Shown one piece after another: positions 19,880 to 27,925 of a stretch of 64,000 nucleotides of DNA; positions within the stretch are counted from its first letter, which is position 1; every line of letters starts with the position of its first letter. Below the pieces are notes generated by a model that saw only the letters and a list, made by a program, of their open reading frames with translations, was not told the DNA's origin and ran no database searches. Both the position numbers and the translations under genes were made by a program. The stretch comes from Kaistia soli DSM 19436. GTDB lineage: Bacteria > Pseudomonadota > Alphaproteobacteria > Rhizobiales > Kaistiaceae. The stretch spans positions 1,406,615 through 1,470,614 of the forward strand of contig NZ_FQUP01000001.1 of assembly GCF_900129325.1 (NCBI RefSeq). Reading direction: 5' to 3'.

Positions 19880-19902
19880 GAGGGCGGACGAGTGCCGCCC
19901 TC
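19880..19902. terminator. bidirectional terminator hairpin between convergent genes
   Basis: GAGGGCGG-ACGAGTG-CCGCCCTC is a perfect 8-bp stem placed 6 nt after the epimerase stop and touching the stop of the convergent SDR gene (19901-19903). It probably ends both transcripts. Confidence 0.6.
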
Positions 19903-20683
19903 AATCTGCCAACTGGCCGGCGGTAAGGTTGAATATCTCCGCAGTGACCGAGCCAGCATATTCTGAGGCGAGCAGCACCGCGGCGTTGCCGACTTCGGCG
20001 AGCCGCGGCAGACGGCCGAGCATCGTCGAGGCGCCATAGCGGGCGTCGAGTTCTTCTCGCGCTATCCCTTCCTTGGCGGCATGTTCGTCGAATAGATCGC
20101 TGAGGCCTGGTGCGTCAGGCGATCCGGCAGAGCGGATGCAGGCAACGCGTATATTGTGAGGGCCAAGCTCGGCGGCCAATTGGCGGCAGAGGGCCTCGAT
20201 CGCCGCGCAGGCGACCCCGAAGCCGCCGGTCGTCGGAGAGGGGTTGCGGCCACATTGGGCCGTGAGCGCCAGGATCACGCCACTGCGCTGGCTCATCATC
20301 CGCCGCGCGGCTGCCGTCGCCGTCAGGAAATGCGTGTGCATGGCGCGGTTGATCGGCTGTGCGAAACTACCGACCGGCATGTCGACGAGTGGCGTGCCCT
20401 GGATGTCGCCGACATCGATGAGATTGAACGAGATGTCGATGCGGCCGAAACGCTCGACGATCGCCTCCATGTGCCGTTCGACAGCGTCGGCGTCCAGCGC
20501 ATCGACGGGCATCGCTGCGGCATGGCCGCCTTTGTCCCAGATGCGGCAGGCGACGCGCTCGAGCTTCGCTTGCGTCCGGCCCGCGAGCACCACGCGAGCG
20601 CCGTGCCGTGCGAACGCCTCTGCGACGGCGCCGCCGACAGCGCCGCCGCTCCCATAGATGACCGCAATCTTTCCATCGAGCAT
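19901..20683 (-). CDS. atypical short-chain dehydrogenase-like protein lacking the Tyr-Lys pair
   Basis: The protein has 260 residues and an SDR fold: a glycine-rich start AVIYGSGGAVGGAVAEAFARHG and a normal SDR length. The catalytic motif normally read as YxxxK is GGFGVACAAIEAL here, so Tyr is replaced by Phe and Lys by Cys, and the NNAG motif reads NLIDVGD. I recall a sub-group of SDR-like proteins with similarly degenerate sites, so this is probably family-typical and not recent decay. It may be a poor or non-redox enzyme, or a binding partner of the adjacent SDR. ATG 20683 has GAGGAGGA 5 nt upstream. It lies 58 nt downstream of the next SDR on the same strand. Confidence 0.78.
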   Translation of the reverse strand: MLDGKIAVIYGSGGAVGGAVAEAFARHGARVVLAGRTQAKLERVACRIWDKGGHAAAMPVDALDADAVERHMEAIVERFGRIDISFNLIDVGDIQGTPLVDMPVGSFAQPINRAMHTHFLTATAAARRMMSQRSGVILALTAQCGRNPSPTTGGFGVACAAIEALCRQLAAELGPHNIRVACIRSAGSPDAPGLSDLFDEHAAKEGIAREELDARYGASTMLGRLPRLAEVGNAAVLLASEYAGSVTAEIFNLTAGQLAD

Positions 20684-20741
20684 GCTGTCCTCCTCATCCA
20701 TTTCCGGCAAGGACGAACGGCGACAACGCTTTCCGACAGCG

Positions 20742-21512
20742 CTAGACGACCGCTGTCACGCCGCCATCGACATAGAGGATGTGACCGTTGACATAGGTCG
20801 ATGCGTCCGAGGCGAGGAAGATCGCGGCGCCGGCGAGTTCTTCGAGTTCACCCCAGCGACCCATGGGCGCGCGCTGCGTCAGCCAGGCATGGAAGGTCTC
20901 GCTTTCAACGAGAGCCCTGTTCAACTCGGTCTTGAACCAGCCGGGTCCGATGCCGTTCACATTGAGGCCGTGCTTTGCCCACTCGGCGCACATGCCCTTG
21001 GTCAGCATCTTGACCGCGCCCTTCGAGGTCACATAGGGCGTGATGGTCGCGCGGCCGAGTTCGCTCGTCACCGAGCAGATATTGATGATCTTGCCGCGCC
21101 GGCGCGGGATCATGTGGCGCGCCACCGCCTGGCCGACAATGAACGGCGCGTCGACATTGGTCTCGAGCACGCGGCGGAAATCCTCGAGGGGGAAGTCCTC
21201 CAGCGGCAGGCGCTTCTGCAGGCCGGCATTGTTGACGAGGATGTCGATGGGCCCGATCTCGGCCTCGATCTCCGCGACCGCCGCCGTAACGGCATCCTGG
21301 TCGGTTACGTCGAAGGCTGCGGTCGAGACCTGGTCGGGGAAGGGGCCTTTCAGCGCAGCGGCGGCCTCGCTGAGCGCCGTCTCGCTGCGGCTGTTGAGCA
21401 CCACTGTCGCACCAGCCTCGACCAGGCCGCGCGCGATGGCAAGGCCTATGCCGCGGCTGGAGCCGGTGATGAGCGCGACGCGCCCGGTCAGATCGAACAG
21501 CTTCATCACCAT
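20742..21512 (-). CDS. SDR family oxidoreductase (gluconate 5-dehydrogenase-like)
   Basis: The protein has 256 residues and is a classical SDR. The cofactor motif is ITGSSRGIGLAIA, followed by NNAGLQKR, with catalytic Ser in CSVTSELGR and YVTSK for Tyr/Lys; the C-terminus is YVDGGVTAVV. It resembles the gluconate 5-dehydrogenase (IdnO) branch that interconverts keto-sugar acids. I chose ATG 21512 because GGGAGG lies 5 nt before it. It diverges from the aldo/keto reductase at 21617, with the shared AAATCGATTCA palindrome in the 104-bp gap, and is followed by the atypical SDR gene. Confidence 0.87.
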   Translation of the reverse strand: MVMKLFDLTGRVALITGSSRGIGLAIARGLVEAGATVVLNSRSETALSEAAAALKGPFPDQVSTAAFDVTDQDAVTAAVAEIEAEIGPIDILVNNAGLQKRLPLEDFPLEDFRRVLETNVDAPFIVGQAVARHMIPRRRGKIINICSVTSELGRATITPYVTSKGAVKMLTKGMCAEWAKHGLNVNGIGPGWFKTELNRALVESETFHAWLTQRAPMGRWGELEELAGAAIFLASDASTYVNGHILYVDGGVTAVV

Positions 21513-21585
21513 ACTCGCCTCCCGCGTTGGAGTTCCGTTCATAGCCGCTTGACGGCAGCAGCGGCAACGCTCAAAAAACGAGGCC

Positions 21586-21599
21586 TTAAATCGATTCAG
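21586..21599. promoter_or_regulatory. palindromic operator between divergent SDR and aldo/keto reductase genes
   Basis: TTAAATCGATTCAG shares 13 consecutive bases with the site at 19007-19020. It lies 17 nt before ATG 21617 and 73 nt before the SDR start at 21512, so one repressor could control both directions. The symmetry and CG centre suggest a LacI-family protein, which is not encoded in this window. Confidence 0.6.
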
Positions 21600-21616
21600 A
21601 CCGCCGGAGCCGTTTC

Positions 21617-22624
21617 ATGATCTATGTCGCCGCCGACACACGCTACGACACGATGCGCTTCAATCGTGTCGGCCGGACCGGGCTCAAGCTGCCGGCCATC
21701 TCGCTCGGGCTCTGGCACAATTTCGGCTATGACGGCAAGGTCGAGACGATGCGGGCGATGTGTCATCGCGCGTTCGATCTCGGCATCACCCATTTCGACC
21801 TTGCGAATAACTATGGTCCGCCGCCCGGCTCGGCCGAGGAATTCTTCGGAACGATGGTTGAAGGCGACTTCAAGCCTTATCGCGACGAGATGATCATTTC
21901 ATCTAAGGCTGGCTATTACATGTGGCCCGGCCCGTATGGCGAATGGGGCAGCCGGAAATATCTGTTTGCCAGCCTCGAGCAGAGCCTGAAGCGGATGAAG
22001 CTCGACTATGTCGACATCTTCTATTCGCACCGCTTCGACCCGGACACGCCGCTCGAGGAAACGATCGGCGCCCTCGACGCGATGGTCCGGCAGGGCAAGG
22101 CGCTCTATGTCGGCATTTCCAGCTATTCCTCGCAGCAGACGCATGAAGCCGCGGCGATCGGGCGGGCGCTCGGCACGCCGCTCATCATCCATCAACCGCG
22201 CTATTCGATGCTCGATCGCTGGACGGAGCGCGACGGGTTGCTCGATGCGCTGGAAGAAGAGGGCATGGGCTGCATCGTGTTCTCGCCGCTGGAGCAGGGT
22301 GTTCTGTCCGACCGCTATCTGAAGGGAATCCCGGCCGACAGCCGCGTGCGCCATTCCCACTTCCTGCAGGAAAAGGTGCTGTCGGATGCCAATCTCGGCC
22401 GCGTGGCAGCGCTTGACGCGATCGCCAAGGCGCGTGGCCAGACGCTGGCGCAGATGGCCCTTGCCTGGGTGCTGCGTGATCCCCGCATGACCTCGGCGCT
22501 GATTGGGGCGAGCCGTATCTCACAGATCGAGGACGCAGTCGCAGCGCTCGACAACCTCGCCTTCACGGCCGACGAGATCGCCGCGATCGACGCTCATGCG
22601 ATCGACGGCATGCTGAAGGTCTGA
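21617..22624 (+). CDS. aldo/keto reductase, L-glyceraldehyde 3-phosphate reductase (YghZ/MgrA) type
   Basis: The protein has 335 residues and is a TIM-barrel AKR. The catalytic tetrad is visible: Asp and Tyr in HFDLANNYGPPPGSAEE, Lys in IISSKAGYYMWPGPYG, His in FYSHRFDPDTP. The opening RYDTMRFNRVGRTGLKLPAISLGLWHNFG is characteristic of the YghZ branch, which reduces L-glyceraldehyde 3-phosphate and methylglyoxal in E. coli. The AAATCGATTCA operator lies just upstream. A sugar substrate in the local regulon is likely; the exact one cannot be read from the sequence. Confidence 0.88.
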   Translation: MIYVAADTRYDTMRFNRVGRTGLKLPAISLGLWHNFGYDGKVETMRAMCHRAFDLGITHFDLANNYGPPPGSAEEFFGTMVEGDFKPYRDEMIISSKAGYYMWPGPYGEWGSRKYLFASLEQSLKRMKLDYVDIFYSHRFDPDTPLEETIGALDAMVRQGKALYVGISSYSSQQTHEAAAIGRALGTPLIIHQPRYSMLDRWTERDGLLDALEEEGMGCIVFSPLEQGVLSDRYLKGIPADSRVRHSHFLQEKVLSDANLGRVAALDAIAKARGQTLAQMALAWVLRDPRMTSALIGASRISQIEDAVAALDNLAFTADEIAAIDAHAIDGMLKV

Positions 22625-22632
22625 GGCAGGGG

Positions 22633-22656
22633 AGGCCGGCTAGATCACGCCGGCCT
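22633..22656. terminator. terminator hairpin between aldo/keto reductase and terC
   Basis: AGGCCGGC-TAGATCAC-GCCGGCCT is a perfect 8-bp stem, followed on the plus strand by TATC. It starts 9 nt after the aldo/keto reductase stop and includes the stop of the convergent terC-like gene (22640-22642). Confidence 0.6.
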
Positions 22657-23278
22657 TATCGGCGAAGTGGAACATCTCCAGGCCGCCATCCCAGATCATG
22701 CGGAAGGCAACCCAGGCGATGACCAGCAGGCCAACATAAGCGATCCAGGGCGCGCGTTTGAGGATGCGCGCCACGAAATTGGCGGCAACGCCCATGAGCG
22801 CCACCGACAGAACGAGGCCGACGACCAGCACCCAGGTGTGATCGCGCGCTGTTCCCGCGACGGCGAGGACATTGTCGAGCGACATCGAGACGTCGGCGAT
22901 GACGATCTGGCTGAGCGCCTGACTGAGAGTCTTGGTGCCGGTGCCGGCGGGCTGATCCTCGAGCGCAGCATGCCCCTCGGCTTCTTCCGCGCCATGGCCG
23001 TTGCGGATCTCGCGCCAGAGCTTCCAGCACACCCAGAGCAGCAGGATGCCACCAGCCAGTGTCAGGCCGATCACGCCGAGTAGCTTGGTCGCGAACAGCG
23101 CGAACATAATGCGGAGCACCGCGGCGGCGCCGATGCCGATGATGATGGCTTTGCGCCGGAGATCCTTCGGCAGCCCGGCCGCCGCCATGCCGACCACGAT
23201 TGCATTGTCGCCGGCGAGCACGAGGTCGATCAGGACGACGGTCGCGAGCGCAATGAGTTCGGCGGTCACGATATCCAT
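22640..23278 (-). CDS. TerC family integral membrane protein
   Basis: The protein has 212 residues and about six membrane helices. Both acidic TerC signatures are present: DLVLAGDNAIVVGMAAAGLP near the N-terminus and ADVSMSLDNVLAVAGTA in the second half. Such proteins are linked to metal (Mn) export or metalation of exported proteins and to tellurite resistance. A variable His/Glu-rich loop (NGHGAEEAEGHAALED) lies between the halves. No riboswitch-like leader is obvious in the 103-bp gap upstream. Substrate is not determined. Confidence 0.87.
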   Translation of the reverse strand: MDIVTAELIALATVVLIDLVLAGDNAIVVGMAAAGLPKDLRRKAIIIGIGAAAVLRIMFALFATKLLGVIGLTLAGGILLLWVCWKLWREIRNGHGAEEAEGHAALEDQPAGTGTKTLSQALSQIVIADVSMSLDNVLAVAGTARDHTWVLVVGLVLSVALMGVAANFVARILKRAPWIAYVGLLVIAWVAFRMIWDGGLEMFHFADKAGVI

Positions 23279-23381
23279 GAACGAGCGTGTCCTTGTCAGT
23301 CAGGCAGGTCTGCGGCGGGGCGGTTCGACCTATCTGGGGTTTGCGGCGCGCGTTGTCCAGACGGCGGCACCCGGTCGCCGC

Positions 23382-24383
23382 TCAGGCGGGGATCGGCGAC
23401 GCCGGGTCGATGAGGCCTTCGGTGCGAAGGTCGGTCCAGAGCGAGGCGGGGATATCGGCTGCGAACCAGGCGGCGATTTCGCCGACTTCCGCCGCTGAGC
23501 GTGGGCCGGGGATGACGCTGGCGACGAGCGGGCTGCCAAGCGGAAAACGCAACGCGGCGGCGGGAAGCGCGACATCATGCGCGTCGCAGACCTCTGCGAT
23601 CTTGCGGGCGCGGGTCATGATCGCCTCAGGCGCGCGAGCATAGTTCCAGGTGTCGCGGCCGGCGAGAATGCCGGAATTGAACGGGCCGCCGACGATGATG
23701 CTGGTTCCGGCCTTCTCGCAGAGTGGGAACAAAGTGTGCAGCGGCTCCTGCTCCAGCAGGGTGTAGCGCCCCGCGAGCAGGAACGCGTCCCACTGGCCGT
23801 GCTTCGTCGCCTCGGCCAGCACCTGCCATTCGTTGACGCCGAGGCCGATCGCTTTCACCGCACCGGACGCGCGCAGTTCGTCCAGCGCCCGGTAGCCGCC
23901 ATCCATTGCGATCGGGAACAGCTCTGCGTTCAGCGCTGCGCCATGCTGATCAACGCCGATATCGTGGATCAGAAGTAGTTCGATGTGATCGACGCCGAGC
24001 CTCTGGAAGCTCGCCTCGAAGGATCGCATCACGCCATCATAGGAATAGTCGTAGACGTGCTCGAACGGGAGCGGATTGACCCACTGGTCGCCTTCAGGCT
24101 GTGGCGTCACGCGCGGCCTGAGCAGGCGTCCGACCTTGGTCGAGATCATCACGTCCGGGTGGCCGCGGACCACATCGCCGACAAGGTGCTCCGACCGGCC
24201 ATAGCCGTAATAGGGCGCCGTATCGACATAGCGGATGCCAAGTTCGACGGCACGCTCAACGATGGCACGGCCTTCGGCGTCGGAAATCGGCGGGCGGACA
24301 TTGCCGCCGAGCGTCGCAGTGCCGAGGCCGAGCGTAGAGAGTCGCAGCGACGTCCGGCCGGCGGCGCGGGTCTCGATTGGCAT
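23382..24383 (-). CDS. aldo/keto reductase (D-threo-aldose 1-dehydrogenase / pyridoxal dehydrogenase-like)
   Basis: The protein has 333 residues and is an AKR barrel. Tetrad residues are Asp/Tyr in YVDTAPYYGYGRSEHLVGD, Lys in ISTKVGRLLRP and His in LLLIHDIGVDQHG. The closing region PLGSPLVASVIPGPRSAAEV is the cofactor-phosphate site. This sub-family includes L-fucose/D-threo-aldose dehydrogenases, fitting the sugar oxidoreductase neighbourhood. I chose ATG 24383 because AGGAGG lies 8-9 nt upstream; the frame is open much further upstream without family similarity. No AAATCGATTCA site precedes it. Confidence 0.85.
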   Translation of the reverse strand: MPIETRAAGRTSLRLSTLGLGTATLGGNVRPPISDAEGRAIVERAVELGIRYVDTAPYYGYGRSEHLVGDVVRGHPDVMISTKVGRLLRPRVTPQPEGDQWVNPLPFEHVYDYSYDGVMRSFEASFQRLGVDHIELLLIHDIGVDQHGAALNAELFPIAMDGGYRALDELRASGAVKAIGLGVNEWQVLAEATKHGQWDAFLLAGRYTLLEQEPLHTLFPLCEKAGTSIIVGGPFNSGILAGRDTWNYARAPEAIMTRARKIAEVCDAHDVALPAAALRFPLGSPLVASVIPGPRSAAEVGEIAAWFAADIPASLWTDLRTEGLIDPASPIPA

Positions 24384-24604
24384 GTATGATCCTCCTGCGG
24401 CGGCCGCGTCGCGGACGCACTCGGTCTTTGAAGTCGGGACGATTCCTCGGCGGGCTTCATAGCCATTTAGGTGGGGCTGCCCTGTTGGGCCGAGGTTAGC
24501 CGCGCCGCTAATCGGGAGGCAAGAGTTGAAGGCTAGGCCGCTTGGATTGTCCCGCGCGTCATGCCTAAACAAGTGCTGGGACTTTTCCACTGGGGCAAAG
24601 CAGC

Positions 24605-25444
24605 ATGCTGTCGATCCGCGAGATGACGCGCGAGGATCTCGACCTGGCCCTCACATGGGCCGCCGGCGAGGGGTGGAATCCGGGCCTCGGAGACGCGTCG
24701 GCGTTTCATGCGGCCGATCCCGGCGGCTTCCTGATGGGTTTCCTCGGCGACGAGCCGGTGACCGCGATCTCGGTTGTTGCCTATGGCGAGGCATTCGGCT
24801 TTCTCGGCTTTTATATGTGCCGCCCCGAGCACCGCGGTCGCGGCTATGGCTGGCAGACTTGGCGGGCGGGTATCGCGCGGCTCGGCCATCGTGTCATCGG
24901 GCTCGACGGCGTGGTCGCGCAGCAGGAGAACTATCGCGACTCCGGCTTTGCGCTTGCCCATCGCAATATCCGCTTCGGCGGCGTGGTCGACTGCGAACCG
25001 CCACGCGACGTGCGCCTGATGCCGGTTTCGGGCGATCTGACGCCGGCGGTCCTCGCCTATGATGCCGGGCTTTTCCCCGCGCGCCGTTCCGCTTTTCTGA
25101 ACGCGTGGCTCGATGGTAGCGGCGGTCGCGCCGCAGTGGCGTTGGTCGAGGACGGCAGCGTGCGCGGCTATGGCGTCATCCGGCCGGCGGTGAGCGGCTT
25201 CAAGATCGGGCCGCTCTTCGCCGACAGCGCCGATGGTGCCGACCTGTTGTTCCGGGCGCTTGCCGAGAAGGCGGAGGGTGCACCCGTCTTTATCGATCCG
25301 CCGGAGCCGAACGGCGCAGCGCTGGCGCTCGCCGCACGCTACGGCCTCGAGCCGGCGTTTGAGACCGCGCGGATGTACCGGGGACCGGCGCCCAGCCTGC
25401 CGCTCGATCGCATCTTCGGGATCACGAGCTTCGAACTCGGCTGA
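24605..25444 (+). CDS. GNAT family N-acetyltransferase, two-domain
   Basis: The protein has 279 residues. The N-terminal GNAT domain (about 1-125) carries the acetyl-CoA loop in CRPEHRGRGYGWQTW (R/QxxGxG/A type) and the typical LSIREMTREDLDLALTWAA start. A second GNAT-like domain (about 140-275, Acetyltransf_18 type) follows. This two-domain layout is that of YitH-like proteins. The acceptor substrate is unknown. ATG 24605 is 3-4 nt after AAAGCAG, a weak ribosome site. Confidence 0.82.
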   Translation: MLSIREMTREDLDLALTWAAGEGWNPGLGDASAFHAADPGGFLMGFLGDEPVTAISVVAYGEAFGFLGFYMCRPEHRGRGYGWQTWRAGIARLGHRVIGLDGVVAQQENYRDSGFALAHRNIRFGGVVDCEPPRDVRLMPVSGDLTPAVLAYDAGLFPARRSAFLNAWLDGSGGRAAVALVEDGSVRGYGVIRPAVSGFKIGPLFADSADGADLLFRALAEKAEGAPVFIDPPEPNGAALALAARYGLEPAFETARMYRGPAPSLPLDRIFGITSFELG

Positions 25445-25517
25445 CCGCACCCACCCGGGATTGCAGCCGACGGCGTCGCTTGCGATGATGGCGAACGGTG
25501 CCGTGGGGGATGTCCGG

Positions 25518-26747
25518 ATGCGTTGGTTACCCAATCTGCTGTCGCGTTTCGTGCGGAACGGACGCCTGACGGTCATCTTCCATGACGGGTTCAGACAGAG
25601 CTTCGGCAGCGGCACCAACGGGCCTGATGTCACCATCCGCCTGGCGGACGCCAAGGTCGATCGCGAGATCTTTCTCAACCCGGAATTGAAGTCGGCCGAG
25701 GCCTACATGGACGGCCGGCTCGTCATCGAAGATGGCGGCAGCGTGTTCGATCTTCTGTCGCTCTTCTCGGTCAACCGAACCGGTCTCGCCGCCCATCCGC
25801 TGCAGAAGGCGCTGCGAAAGGCGTGGCGGGCGCTCAAGCGTCGCCATCAGAACAATGCGCTGGGCCTCGCGGCGAAGAACGCCAGCCATCACTACGACAT
25901 TCCGACCGCCTTCTACCGACTGTGGCTCGACGAGGCGATGATCTATTCCTGCGCCTATTACACCGAGCCCGAGATCAGTCTTTCCAGGGCGCAGCAGGAC
26001 AAGCTGCGCCATATCGCGGCCAAGCTGAAGCTCGAGCCGGGCATGGAAGTGGCCGAGATCGGCTCCGGCTGGGGCGCTCTTGCGATCTATCTGGCCAAGG
26101 TATGCGGCGCCCGCGTCACGGCGATCAATGTCTCGCCGGAGCAACTGGCTGAATCGCGACGCCTTGCCGAGGCCGCGGGTGTCGCGGACCGGATCACGTT
26201 CCGCGAGATCGACTATCGCGACCTCGACGGCCGGTTCGATCGCGTCGTCTCGATCGGCATGATGGAGCATGTTGGCGTCGGCCATTTCGATGCCTATTTC
26301 GGCAAGATCCGCAGCCTGCTGAAACCCGGCGGCTTTGCGCTCGTCCATGCGATCGGCCGCATGTCGCCGCCCGGCTCGACGGCGCCGTTCATCCGCAAAT
26401 ACATCTTCCCCGGCGGCTATGTGCCGGCGCTCAGTGAGGTCTTCGCGTCGCTGGAGCGCACAGGAGTGTGGTGCGCCGACTGCGAGAATCTGCGCCTGCA
26501 TTACTACTGGACGATTCGGGACTGGCGGCGCGGCTATGAGGCGACGCGCGGTGAGGCGGTCGCCATGATGGGCGAGCGATTCTGCCGGATGTGGGACTTC
26601 TATCTCGCCTCGGTCGAGCTCGGCTTCCTCAATGGATCGAACTTCGTCTTCCAGCTCCTGCTCGCCAATGAGCGTGACGCGGTGCCGGTCATCCGCGACT
26701 ATATCGTCGACGAGGAGCGGCGGCTCGCTTCTTCAAGCGTTGCGTGA
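25518..26747 (+). CDS. cfa: cyclopropane-fatty-acyl-phospholipid synthase
   Basis: The protein has about 409 residues. It methylenates cis double bonds of membrane phospholipid acyl chains with S-adenosylmethionine. The SAM motif AEIGSGWGALAIYLAK, the family block SHHYDIPTAFYRLWLDEAMIYSCAYY, the SIGMMEHVGVGHFDAYF segment and the KYIFPGGYVPALSE block are all present. Length matches the family. The start is uncertain: ATG 25518 has GGGGGA upstream, and ATG 25485/25488 would add about 10 residues. It lies 73 nt after the GNAT gene on the same strand. Confidence 0.92.
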   Translation: MRWLPNLLSRFVRNGRLTVIFHDGFRQSFGSGTNGPDVTIRLADAKVDREIFLNPELKSAEAYMDGRLVIEDGGSVFDLLSLFSVNRTGLAAHPLQKALRKAWRALKRRHQNNALGLAAKNASHHYDIPTAFYRLWLDEAMIYSCAYYTEPEISLSRAQQDKLRHIAAKLKLEPGMEVAEIGSGWGALAIYLAKVCGARVTAINVSPEQLAESRRLAEAAGVADRITFREIDYRDLDGRFDRVVSIGMMEHVGVGHFDAYFGKIRSLLKPGGFALVHAIGRMSPPGSTAPFIRKYIFPGGYVPALSEVFASLERTGVWCADCENLRLHYYWTIRDWRRGYEATRGEAVAMMGERFCRMWDFYLASVELGFLNGSNFVFQLLLANERDAVPVIRDYIVDEERRLASSSVA

Positions 26748-26803
26748 AGTCGTTCGAGGATTGAGTCCGTTCTGCCGTGCAAGTCTTTGGCGCTGAATCA
26801 CTT

Positions 26804-27925
26804 TCAGCCGAGATCGATGCGGCGCATGTGGTTGTCGAATTCCACCGCGCCGACCCGCGTGATCGGCTCGATTATCTCACCCGCGACATGCATCAGCCGG
26901 CCATCGCCGGCGCTGGCCAGGAAGCCCTCGCCGCTTGCGCCAGCAAGGCCGCAGCCATCGCGCAGCCGGTGGGCGGCATGCAGAGCCTTTCGCTCGGCGT
27001 CAAACACGAAGATCGTGCCGCCGATCGGCGAAGAGGCCGCGATCGCCGTGCCGTCGCGGCTGGCGACCACCGATCCGATATAGTTGCGCGCCAGCGGCGC
27101 GACAGCGTCGGGGAAAGGCAACAGCATCGCCTCGCCCTCGCCATCGATCCGGCCGACCAGCGGCGGACGGCGCCCCTTCTCACCCTCCCACTGACAGCCG
27201 AACCAGAGCGCGCCGCTGCCGTCGAAAGCCATGTGCCGCGTCGAGAGCTGGTTGAGGCCGGCGTCGAGCTGCGTCTCACCTATCAAGTCGCCAGTAGCGC
27301 TGTCGATGCGGACGATTGAGGGCCGCATATCCGCGACATTGAGCTTCTGGCGACCGAATTCCGGATGCGTCTCGATGCCGCCATTGGCGACAACGAGGGT
27401 CTGTCCATCTGGCGCCATGAGGATTTCATGCGAATCCATCCCATGCGTCTCGAACTCGCCGATGCGGCGAAAGTCGCCGGACACGTCATAGACGCCGACC
27501 ACGCCGCGCGGTTGTTCGGTAGTGAAGACGTTCTCCGTTGCGTAGAGTATATGGCCGTCGGCCGAGAAGGCACCGTGACCGAAGAAGTGATGACCCTCGG
27601 GCGGGCGAATGGTGGCGAGCGGAGAAAGGCTTCGCCCGTCGACGATGACGGCGAAATAGCCAGGACGACGCGCGAAGACAGCGACGCGGCCGCCGGCTTT
27701 GTCGACGGCGATGTCATGGCCGCGGCCGGCAAGTGGCATGCGCCCGATCTCCGTGCCGCGCTCGTCGATGAGCAGCAGTGCATGCTGGCGCGGGCCAACG
27801 CGGACCGAGCTCAGATAGACCGCGCGCTCGGCAACGCCGATCGCCGTCTCGAAGCCGAGGACGGCGGCAAGCCCTTCGCGCATCCGGTGAAACAGCGCCG
27901 CCATTTCAGTCGCCGTCGAGTGCAT
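26804..27925 (-). CDS. DUF1513 beta-propeller protein, last gene of the imelysin operon
   Basis: The protein has 373 residues and repeated blade-like segments typical of DUF1513, with the family stretch HFFGHGAFSADGHILYATEN and SHEILMAPDGQTLVVANGGIETHP. Members usually begin with a Tat or Sec signal; here the N-terminus (MHSTATEMAALFHRM) has none, although the other operon products are exported. The ATG at 27925 lies inside the end of the upstream imelysin gene (20-nt overlap) and lacks a clear ribosome site, so the N-terminus may have been trimmed. The family accompanies imelysins and di-haem oxidoreductases in iron-related loci; its biochemical function is unknown. Confidence 0.85.
   Translation of the reverse strand: MHSTATEMAALFHRMREGLAAVLGFETAIGVAERAVYLSSVRVGPRQHALLLIDERGTEIGRMPLAGRGHDIAVDKAGGRVAVFARRPGYFAVIVDGRSLSPLATIRPPEGHHFFGHGAFSADGHILYATENVFTTEQPRGVVGVYDVSGDFRRIGEFETHGMDSHEILMAPDGQTLVVANGGIETHPEFGRQKLNVADMRPSIVRIDSATGDLIGETQLDAGLNQLSTRHMAFDGSGALWFGCQWEGEKGRRPPLVGRIDGEGEAMLLPFPDAVAPLARNYIGSVVASRDGTAIAASSPIGGTIFVFDAERKALHAAHRLRDGCGLAGASGEGFLASAGDGRLMHVAGEIIEPITRVGAVEFDNHMRRIDLG

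Noticed and set aside
19031-24383. Cluster of oxidoreductases as a biosynthetic gene cluster
   Set aside because: No synthase, transferase or export gene is present; the enzymes match sugar catabolism families.
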